A DNA stretch of 5,460 nt from Caulobacteraceae bacterium. GTDB lineage: Bacteria; Pseudomonadota; Alphaproteobacteria; Caulobacterales; Caulobacteraceae. Location: assembly GCA_030151985.1 (NCBI GenBank), contig JASLDZ010000101.1, forward strand, positions 1 to 5,460, given 5' to 3'. Shown here in pieces: positions 1-5,332 of the stretch (position 1 is its first letter; each line of letters starts with the position of its first letter). The notes beneath the pieces were generated by a model. It was not told the origin of the DNA. It saw only the letters and a list, made by a program, of their open reading frames with translations, and made no database searches. The translations under genes and the position numbers were made by a program.

Positions 1-509
1 ACGTGCTCCGGCACGGGCTGGCCCTGGTGGCAGCTGAAGCAGGTGACGCCGTTCGCGCCCACGTGGCTCGACCAGTCGGCGTTGATGTGACGCGTCATGG
101 CCAGCATCGTGCGGGCGGCCGCCTTGTGCGGGTTGGCGTCCGACGCGTAGTCGCCGCCGCCCGCGTGGCAGAAGCCGCAGCCCGCGTTCGGCCCGCTCTT
201 GGGCGCGACCCAGGCGGTCATGGCGTTCTGCAGGCGCATGAAGTCGCCCGCGTTCAGGTCGGTCAGGACCTTGACGTTCTTGAACGCCGCGGTCGCGGGC
301 CGGGCGTCGTCGGCCACGACGGGGAGCTGGGGGGCGGCCGGGTTCTGCGCCTTGGCCTCCGCCTCGGTGGGCGCGAACTGCACCATCGCCTGTCCGGGCG
401 GCCCGACCTCGCGGCTCGGGCCGGGCCAGCGCCAGGTCGGCACCAGCCCGATGAAGAGGATCACCAGCAGCGCGGCGGCCGCCGCCAGGTAGGTCCAGCG
501 CATCCTCAT
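1..509 (-). CDS. pufC: Reaction-centre cytochrome c subunit PufC, N-terminal part (runs off left edge)
   Basis: This is the tetrahaem cytochrome that donates electrons to the photo-oxidised special pair from the periplasmic side. About 169 residues are visible. A hydrophobic segment at residues 7-24 has no Cys near it, so the protein is probably held by an uncleaved membrane helix and not by a lipid anchor. Haem motif 1 is C111-G-F-C-H115 and haem motif 2 is C157-F-S-C-H161. By alignment from memory with the Blastochloris viridis subunit, M135 matches the haem-2 ligand Met110 and H149 matches the haem-4 ligand His124. The position equivalent to the haem-1 ligand Met74 is Gln94, with Met at 91 and 97. 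Four extra residues lie between W100 and the first haem Cys. The start is the ATG at 509-507, which overlaps the pufM stop as ATGA and indicates translational coupling. Haems 3 and 4 lie outside the window. Confidence 0.93.
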   Translation of the reverse strand, partial: MRMRWTYLAAAAALLVILFIGLVPTWRWPGPSREVGPPGQAMVQFAPTEAEAKAQNPAAPQLPVVADDARPATAAFKNVKVLTDLNAGDFMRLQNAMTAWVAPKSGPNAGCGFCHAGGGDYASDANPHKAAARTMLAMTRHINADWSSHVGANGVTCFSCHQGQPVPEH

Positions 510-1573
510 CGCGTCGCCCCCGCGGGTGCAGGTGCGGGCGCCGGGCGCGGGACGGCGACGGGCGGCGGAGCGGCCTCGACCCGTCCCAGGCGGGCGTTCA
601 GGTCGCGCAGCACCTCGGGCGGGGGCTGGGCGGGGAGGGCGCCGGCGGGGGCGTACTCCGGCGCGATGCCGTGCTTGACCCCCCACAGGTACCAGTTGTC
701 GACCACCGTGCCGGTCAGCAGGATGCCGATCCCGCCGGTCAGCGTCGTCAGCGTCGCGAACCAGAAGATCCAGCGGTGGATCGACTCGAAGGTGGCGTTG
801 AAGCCCATCGTCCAGCGCCAGAACAGCGCCGCCCGCTCCTGCGCGCTCGAGCGGTCGACGATGTCGTGGCTCTCGCGCTCGCCGCCGAACTTGGCCACCG
901 CCAGGATGGTGCCGGCGTGCATGCAGAACAGCATCGTCGAGCCGTAGAGGAAGACGATCGAGAGCATGTGGAGGGGGTCGTAGAACAGGTTGCCGTAGCG
1001 GACCGAGAAGGTCGCGGTCCAGTTCAGGTGCGGGATCACCCCGAACGGCACCGCCTCGCTCCAGCTGCCCATCATCAGCGGGCGGATGAAGCCCAGCACG
1101 AGGTAGAGCCAGATCGCCGACGCGAAGCACCAGCTCACGTGCGTGCCCATGCCGAGCGCCTTGGCGCGGGTGTACATCCGCGTCCACCAGAACAGGATCG
1201 AGGCGGTCAGGAAGAAGCCCGCCATCAGCCACCAGCCGCCCTCGGCCAGCGGCGGGATCGACAGGCCGTACTTGGGGGCCGGCGGCTCCAGCGAGAGGAA
1301 CGGCAGCATCTTGACGAAGCGCAGCAGGTTCCAGTCGACCTGCGCCAGCATGTTCAGGCCGATGATCTCGATGGCCACGAAGCCGCAGACCAGCGAGCAG
1401 ATCCCGTAGACGCCGAGGTAGGTCGGCAGCACCTGCGTCTCGCCGATCCGGCCCAGCAGGACGGAGTGGATCGCCTTGCCGACGCGGGGCCGGTCCCGGG
1501 GGGGCAGGGGCGGGCCGTCCTCGTCGGGGCCGACCATGACCACGGCGTTGTAGAGGGTGTGAAAGCGCGCCAT
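506..1573 (-). CDS. pufM: Photosynthetic reaction centre M subunit
   Basis: PufM pairs with PufL to form the five-plus-five-helix membrane core of the type II reaction centre, and it binds QA and half of the special pair. Key residues are present: H182 and H202 (bacteriochlorophyll ligands), H219, E234 and H266 (non-haem iron ligands), W252 (QA pocket) and Y210. Helices lie near residues 52-78, 110-138, 144-170, 198-225 and 262-288. The start at 1573 fits because residues 2-19 align with the usual PufM N-terminus; a shine-dalgarno is weak (AGGG very close to the ATG). At 355 aa it is longer than the usual ~305-325, owing to a Pro/Ala-rich C-terminal tail of about 48 residues that should be periplasmic. 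Residue 45, equivalent to M44 of Rhodobacter sphaeroides, is Glu, and residue 199 is Asp where Asn is usual in R. sphaeroides. The gene begins 4 bp after the pufL stop and overlaps pufC. Confidence 0.98.
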   Translation of the reverse strand: MARFHTLYNAVVMVGPDEDGPPLPPRDRPRVGKAIHSVLLGRIGETQVLPTYLGVYGICSLVCGFVAIEIIGLNMLAQVDWNLLRFVKMLPFLSLEPPAPKYGLSIPPLAEGGWWLMAGFFLTASILFWWTRMYTRAKALGMGTHVSWCFASAIWLYLVLGFIRPLMMGSWSEAVPFGVIPHLNWTATFSVRYGNLFYDPLHMLSIVFLYGSTMLFCMHAGTILAVAKFGGERESHDIVDRSSAQERAALFWRWTMGFNATFESIHRWIFWFATLTTLTGGIGILLTGTVVDNWYLWGVKHGIAPEYAPAGALPAQPPPEVLRDLNARLGRVEAAPPPVAVPRPAPAPAPAGATR

Positions 1574-1577
1574 CGCC

Positions 1578-2408
1578 CTAGAGCCCGTTCCAGATCGGGA
1601 TGGAGAGCCACCAGTTCCACCAGTAGGGCCAGCCGTGGGTCCAGAACGGGCCGGAGATGATCATGCAGATCGCGCTCCAGATCCCGGCGTTGAGCGCCAG
1701 GAAGAAGCCCAGCCGGTGGATGCCGAGCTCCCCGATCGAATAGGTGATGGTGTCGCGGAAGTAGGCGCTCTCGTGCTCGCCCGCCTTGGCGGTGTTTCCC
1801 TTGCCGGGGTTCACCGCCGAGAGGATCTCGCCCCCGTGCATCCCCAGCGCCAGCGTCGTGGTGAAGAAGCACGTCACCGCGATCATGTGCGCGGGATTGT
1901 AGTGGAAGTGCAGGTACTGGTAGCCGGTGTTCGACACCCAATCGAGGTGGCTCATGATCCCGTACGGGAAGCCGTAGCCCCAGGCGCCCAGCATCACCGG
2001 CCGGATCACCACCAGCGTCACATAGGCGAAGATCGCCGCCGAGAAGCCGATCGGCACGTGCAGGTCCATGCCGAGCTTGCGCGCGATCTCCACCTGCCGC
2101 AGCGCCCAGGAGACGAAGGCGCCGATCGCGCAGATGGTGATGAGCTGCCACAGGCCGCCGTCCTTCAGGGGAGCGAACCGCAGGCCGTAGGCGATCGGCG
2201 GCGGGGCGATGGAGATGCGGAACAGCGCCCAGGTCGGGCCGATCGCAGCGCCATAGACGATCAGCACGGTCCCGAAAATCGCAAATATTGCAGCGCTGAC
2301 ACCGAACGCGCCGACGTAGAAGGGGCCGATCCAGAAGTCGAACAGGTCGCCGCCGACCAGCGTACCGCCCCTGATCCTGTACTTCTGCTCGTAGCTGAGC
2401 ATGGGCAT
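1578..2408 (-). CDS. pufL: Photosynthetic reaction centre L subunit
   Basis: PufL carries the active electron-transfer branch and the QB site. At 276 aa it is the normal length for the family. Numbering is one higher than in mature R. sphaeroides L. H154 and H174 match the bacteriochlorophyll ligands L153 and L173, H191 and H231 match the iron ligands L190 and L230, H169 matches L168, and E213 matches Glu L212. Membrane helices lie near residues 33-57, 85-113, 117-141, 171-200 and 226-252. The start at 2408 gives MPMLSYEQKYR, in register with the family N-terminus; AGGG lies about 10 nt upstream. The second ATG, two codons in, is possible but less consistent with the family. Departures from R. 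sphaeroides are Q105 (Glu L104), H167 (Asn L166) and S214 (Asp L213). It is the first gene of this operon and has no pufBA before it. It is probably controlled by the PpsR-like sites just upstream. Confidence 0.98.
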   Translation of the reverse strand: MPMLSYEQKYRIRGGTLVGGDLFDFWIGPFYVGAFGVSAAIFAIFGTVLIVYGAAIGPTWALFRISIAPPPIAYGLRFAPLKDGGLWQLITICAIGAFVSWALRQVEIARKLGMDLHVPIGFSAAIFAYVTLVVIRPVMLGAWGYGFPYGIMSHLDWVSNTGYQYLHFHYNPAHMIAVTCFFTTTLALGMHGGEILSAVNPGKGNTAKAGEHESAYFRDTITYSIGELGIHRLGFFLALNAGIWSAICMIISGPFWTHGWPYWWNWWLSIPIWNGL

Positions 2409-2435
2409 GCCGGACGTACCCTGGGAAGGTTACCG

Positions 2436-2460
2436 CAGCCCCGCCTCGGGACGGGAGCTG
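2436..2460 (-). other. Hairpin at the predicted 5' end of the puf mRNA
   Basis: Read on the minus strand, CAGC-T-CCCG pairs with CGGGGCTG. The stem is eight GC-rich pairs with one bulged U and a loop of about 8 nt. It lies immediately downstream of the predicted puf start of transcription (about 2461) and ends 27 nt before the pufL ATG. No U-run follows, so it does not look like an intrinsic terminator. A role in stabilising the 5' end of the transcript is an inference; hairpins in other puf operons are known to affect mRNA stability. Confidence 0.45.
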
Positions 2461-2463
2461 CTT

Positions 2464-2507
2464 TGTCAATATCGGTTGACGACACAATCTGTCCAGTGAA
2501 ACTTACA
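2464..2507. promoter_or_regulatory. Tandem PpsR/CrtJ-type operator sites
   Basis: Two 18-bp palindrome-like sites fit the TGT-N12-ACA pattern bound by the redox- and light-responsive photosynthesis repressor PpsR/CrtJ. Site 1 at 2464-2481 is TGTCAATATCGGTTGACG, which matches TGTC-N10-GAC but ends in G, not A. Site 2 at 2490-2507 is TGTCCAGTGAAACTTACA, an exact TGT-N12-ACA. The 8 bp between them is the spacing known for cooperative CrtJ binding at closely paired sites. The pair lies 56-99 bp upstream of pufL and overlaps its candidate promoter, so repression of the puf operon under oxygen is the simplest reading. The region is shared with the divergent SH3 gene, which may also be affected. No regulator gene is in the window. 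Confidence 0.65.
2468..2495 (-). promoter_or_regulatory. Candidate sigma-70-like promoter for pufLMC
   Basis: On the minus strand TGGACA (2495-2490, 5 of 6 matches to TTGACA) is followed after 16 bp by GATATT (2473-2468, 4 of 6 matches to TATAAT). Transcription would start near 2461 and give a leader of about 53 nt. The -35 falls inside PpsR-like site 2 and the -10 inside site 1, an arrangement expected for direct repression. The match is moderate and other spacings are possible. Confidence 0.4.
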
Positions 2508-2515
2508 AAATCCGC

Positions 2516-2520
2516 GGAGG
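2516..2520 (+). promoter_or_regulatory. Ribosome binding site of the SH3 gene
   Basis: GGAGG stands 7 nt before the ATG at 2528. It is one of the strongest Shine-Dalgarno matches in the window and fixes the start of the plus-strand gene. A plus-strand promoter is less clear: TTGTCA at 2463-2468 is a good -35, but no convincing -10 follows. Confidence 0.7.
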
Positions 2521-2527
2521 TTCAATC

Positions 2528-2890
2528 ATGTCATTTGGCAAGGCGAGCGCGGCGGCCGCGGCCTGCATGACGCTGGTCGCCGGGCCCGCGGGCGCGGCGG
2601 AGGCGACGTCGGCGCTGGCGTGGTCGACCTACCTGCGGGCAGGACCCAGCGAGACCTCCGCCGCGCTCGACGAGCTGGCGCACGACGTCACGGTGCGGGT
2701 GCTGGGCTGCGACGCCCGCTGGTGCCACGTCGCGGACGGCACGGTGCAGGGCTATGTCGACCGCGACGCGCTCGCGCTGCCCCGCGTGCCGCCGCCGGAC
2801 GCCTCCGCGCTCGGCCACTGCACGATCGCCGCGCTTTCGGACGCGCCGAACGGGGCGCCGACCCGCCTCTGCGACAGCGGCCGGCGCTGA
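2528..2890 (+). CDS. Small exported SH3-like domain protein
   Basis: The 120-aa product has a signal peptide: Lys5, a hydrophobic stretch at residues 7-19, and a likely signal peptidase I cut after A-G-A at residue 23. The mature part carries a bacterial SH3-like fold at about residues 30-85. Its marks are the YLRAGPS start, a short Val/Leu strand, the W65-C-H motif and the G75-Y-V-D close. C61 and C66 flank the W, a pattern common in periplasmic SH3 proteins of Alphaproteobacteria, and probably form a disulfide; C98 and C115 in the tail could form a second. Such domains often bind peptidoglycan or peptides, but no specific role can be given. It is transcribed divergently from pufL and convergently towards the yfdC-like gene, with only 7 bp between the two stops. 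No link to photosynthesis is evident beyond sharing the control region. Confidence 0.88.
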   Translation: MSFGKASAAAAACMTLVAGPAGAAEATSALAWSTYLRAGPSETSAALDELAHDVTVRVLGCDARWCHVADGTVQGYVDRDALALPRVPPPDASALGHCTIAALSDAPNGAPTRLCDSGRR

Positions 2891-2897
2891 GCGCGCG

Positions 2898-3767
2898 TCA
2901 GAGCTCCTTGGCCACCTGGCCGTAGGAGATCAGGGCGAAGAGGAAGGTGCCGCCGATCACGTTCCCCGCCAGCGCCGGCCCCGCGAAACCGGTCAGCATC
3001 GCCGGCAGGCTCAGCTCGCCCTGCAGCACCAGCATGAAGGCCTCCAGGCTCCCCGCCACGATGTGCGCGAGCTGGGCGGCGGCGATCAGGTAGGTCATCA
3101 GGAGCACGATGGTGGGCTGCGCCTGCCCCGCGCTCGGCAGCAGCCAGACCATGGCCGCGATGATGAAGCCCGCCGCCACCGCCCGCATGAACATCTCCGC
3201 GGGCGGGTGCGCCATGGCCTCGCGCGCGACGGCCAGCATCGCCTCCCGCACGTCCGGCGAGACCGTCGAGGCGTAGGTGTAGAACAGCGCCGCGCAGAAG
3301 GTGCCGACGAAGTTGGCCGCCAGCACGACGCCCCACAGCCGGCCCATGCGCCCGAGGTTCTTCAGCGAGGGTTCGGCGGCGACAGGCAGGACCGGGGTGA
3401 TGGTGTTCTCGGTGAACAGCTGGTGGCGCGCCATCACCGCGACCAGGAAGCCCACCGTGTATCCCAGGCTCGAGACCAGCTCCCGCCAGGGCGCGTCGGG
3501 CAGGTGCGCGCGCAGCACGCCCTGCGCCAGCAGCGACAGGCTGAGCGACAGCCCCGCGGCCACGCCGGACCACCAGAGCGACAGGATCGGCCGCTCCATC
3601 TCCTCCTCGCCCTCGCGGCGCAGCACCTCGTAGATCAGCGGCGCGCTGAGGCGGGAGCTGGCCTCGATGTCGCGGGCCTCCTTGGCGGTGCGCGCGTGGT
3701 CGCCGCCGCCTTCGTCCTCCCCGCCGTCCTTCGGGGCTTCGGCTCGATCGTCCTTCTGGCGCGTCAT
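2898..3767 (-). CDS. YfdC-type formate/nitrite transporter family protein
   Basis: The 289-aa product is an inner-membrane channel of the FNT superfamily, in the branch of Escherichia coli YfdC, whose substrate is not firmly known. The first 60 or so residues are hydrophilic and highly charged, as in YfdC. The conserved block at about 58-130 includes E-M-E-R-P, G-Y-T-V-G-F and Q-L-F-T-E-N-T (116-122). Six membrane segments follow the FNT plan. H235 in the A-H-I-V-A-G-S motif corresponds to the central pore His of the family, and G268-N-V-I-G-G-T lies in the last helix. The ATG at 3767 is chosen because it overlaps the stop of the upstream efflux gene as ATGA and has GAGG 7 nt before it; longer in-frame readings lie inside that gene. 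Placement at the end of an efflux operon is unusual. It may export or import a small monovalent anion or weak acid, which is an inference. Confidence 0.92.
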   Translation of the reverse strand: MTRQKDDRAEAPKDGGEDEGGGDHARTAKEARDIEASSRLSAPLIYEVLRREGEEEMERPILSLWWSGVAAGLSLSLSLLAQGVLRAHLPDAPWRELVSSLGYTVGFLVAVMARHQLFTENTITPVLPVAAEPSLKNLGRMGRLWGVVLAANFVGTFCAALFYTYASTVSPDVREAMLAVAREAMAHPPAEMFMRAVAAGFIIAAMVWLLPSAGQAQPTIVLLMTYLIAAAQLAHIVAGSLEAFMLVLQGELSLPAMLTGFAGPALAGNVIGGTFLFALISYGQVAKEL

Positions 3768-5332
3768 GGCGAGGCCTCGGTCGCCGGCCGGGAGAAGGCG
3801 GCCGGGTCCGCCTCGCTCCAGCCGCCGCCTATGGCCTTGTAGATCGCCACGACGTCGGTCGCGAGCGAGGCGTCCGCCTGGGTCAGCTGGTCCTGCACCT
3901 GCAGCAGCGAGGCCTGCGCCTGGTAGACGGCGGTGTAGTCGGTGAGGCCTGCGCCATACTGCTGGCGCGCGATGCCGTAGGCGCTGGTCGCGGCCTTGAA
4001 GGCGCCGGAGACCGAGGTCCAGCGCCGCTGGTCCGCGTCGTAGCGGGCGATGGCGTCCTCCGTCTCCCGAAGCGCGTTCAGCGCCGTGTCGCGGTAGGCG
4101 AAGAGGGCCTCGTCGCGCGCCGACCGGGCCGAGCGCACCCCCGCCCGCAACCGGCCGCCCTGGAACAGGGGGGCGGAGCCCTGGGCGAGGGACAGCAGCG
4201 TGCCGCTCGGCTTCATGAACATGTCGGCGATCGCCACCTCCGAATAGGTCGGCAGCAGCGTCAGGTTCAGCGTCGGGAAGAGCTGGGCGGTGGCGACGCC
4301 GATCTGCGCGTTGGCGGCCGCCAGCCGCCGCTCGGCCGCGCGGAGGTCGGGGCGGCGGCGGAGAAGGTCGGAAGGCAGGCCCGCGGGCAGGGTCGGCGGG
4401 ACGGGCGGAAGCGCGCCGGTCGGCTTCAGCTCCTCGGCCAGCGCCTCGGGCGGCTCGCCGATCAGGGTGGCGATCGCGTGCCGCTGGGCGGCGACGTCGG
4501 CCTCGACCTGCGGGATCTGGCTCTCGGTGTTGGCGAGCTGGGTGCGCTGCTGGTCGACGTCCAGGTTGGTGACCAGGCCCGCCTTGAAGCGGTCGCCGAT
4601 GATCTTGAACAGGCCGCGCTGGCGCTCGAGGTCCGCGTTCAGGACGCCCAGCCGCGTCTGGTCCGCGCGGAGCTGCAGGTAGGCGTCGGCGAGCTGGGAG
4701 ACGAGGCTGACCTCGCTGTCGCGCGCGGTCCAGACCTGCGCCTCCTCCTGCGCGCGGGCGGCCTCCACGCCCCGGCGGCCGCGGCCGAAGAGGTCCAGCT
4801 CCCAGGCGGCGTTCAGGCCGACGGAGAACAGCTCCGCGCGGTTGGGCAGCGACAGGCCGCCGCCCTGCCCGGCCATGGCCGCGCCGCCGGCCGCTGCGCC
4901 GCCCGACGCCGCTCCCCCCGCGGCCGCTCCTGACTGCGCGCCGCCGCCCAATCCCGAGAGGGTGCGGCCCTTGGTGTCCACGCGGGCGGCCATGCTGGTG
5001 GCGCTGACGGTGGGGAGCTCGGCCGCGCGGGCGACGACCACCTGCTCGCGCGCCTGGCGGATGCGGGCGCCGGCCTCTGCGAGCGTCAGCGACCCCTTCA
5101 GCGCGCGCTCGACCAGGGAGTCGAGTTCGGGATCGCCGAATTGGCGCCACCAGGCGGCGAGGTCCGCCTCGTCCGGGGTGACCCGGCTCAGCGTCGCCTG
5201 GCCGCCCTCGCCCGCCCGCGACTCGAACGCCTGCGGCGAAGCGAGCTCGGGCTTGGCGTAATTCGGTCCGACGGTGCAGCCGGCGACCGCCGCCGCCGTC
5301 AGCAGCACGGCGAGGAGCGACGACGGCCTCAT
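3764..5332 (-). CDS. NodT-family outer-membrane efflux lipoprotein (TolC-like)
   Basis: The 522-aa product is an outer-membrane channel for tripartite efflux. The start at 5332 gives a lipoprotein signal with lipobox V16-A-G-C19, followed by the family mark C-T-V-G-P-N-Y. The motif at 61-67 (W-W-R-Q-F-G-D) and W177-E-L-D-L-F-G-R are typical of this family. Two outer-membrane efflux repeats follow, at about 60-290 and 320-500, with long alpha-helical, coiled-coil-prone stretches; R-R-P-D-L-R-A-A-E (327-335) opens the second. A strong ribosome site, AGGGAGG at 5339-5345, lies 6 nt before the ATG, so an upstream start at 5410 is rejected. It overlaps both neighbours by ATGA, which implies coupled synthesis with the pump before it. 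Residues 127-159 are an Ala/Gly-rich low-complexity insert placed before the first beta-strand region. Confidence 0.95.
   Translation of the reverse strand: MRPSSLLAVLLTAAAVAGCTVGPNYAKPELASPQAFESRAGEGGQATLSRVTPDEADLAAWWRQFGDPELDSLVERALKGSLTLAEAGARIRQAREQVVVARAAELPTVSATSMAARVDTKGRTLSGLGGGAQSGAAAGGAASGGAAAGGAAMAGQGGGLSLPNRAELFSVGLNAAWELDLFGRGRRGVEAARAQEEAQVWTARDSEVSLVSQLADAYLQLRADQTRLGVLNADLERQRGLFKIIGDRFKAGLVTNLDVDQQRTQLANTESQIPQVEADVAAQRHAIATLIGEPPEALAEELKPTGALPPVPPTLPAGLPSDLLRRRPDLRAAERRLAAANAQIGVATAQLFPTLNLTLLPTYSEVAIADMFMKPSGTLLSLAQGSAPLFQGGRLRAGVRSARSARDEALFAYRDTALNALRETEDAIARYDADQRRWTSVSGAFKAATSAYGIARQQYGAGLTDYTAVYQAQASLLQVQDQLTQADASLATDVVAIYKAIGGGWSEADPAAFSRPATEASP
4856..4954 (-). repeat. 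Ala/Gly low-complexity coding repeat in the NodT-like gene
   Basis: This stretch encodes about 33 residues (127-159) that are nearly all Gly, Ala and Ser, with A-A-A-G-G-A-A-like units repeated imperfectly. It is GC-rich and degenerate at the DNA level, so it could change length by slippage. It falls between the N-terminal helix segment and the W-E-L-D-L-F-G motif. Confidence 0.6.

Noticed and set aside
3..947. Long plus-strand open frame opposite pufC and pufM
   Set aside because: It is Arg/Gly/Ala-rich with no family features and lies antisense to two clearly recognised genes; long shadow frames are expected at this GC content.
1354..2487. Long minus-strand open frame overlapping pufL and pufM
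   Set aside because: It is the wrong frame of pufL/pufM; its product is Arg/Pro-rich and has no reaction-centre motifs.
2463..2490. Plus-strand promoter for the SH3 gene (TTGTCA with -10 near 2485)
   Set aside because: The -35 is good, but the best -10 (CAATCT) matches only two of six positions, so it is not called.
2409..2527. Hidden pufB/pufA or pufQ small genes before pufL
   Set aside because: The gap is 119 bp, too short for either LH1 gene plus its signals, and no His-containing membrane peptide is encoded there.
2880..2910. Bidirectional terminator between the convergent SH3 and yfdC-like genes
   Set aside because: Only 7 bp separate the stops and no stem followed by a T-run is visible on either strand.
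3768..5150. Long N-terminal extension of the YfdC-like gene (open to 5150), suggesting a fusion
   Set aside because: The extension is the off-frame reading of the NodT-like gene. An ATG with a ribosome site at 3767 and an ATGA overlap explains the true start.
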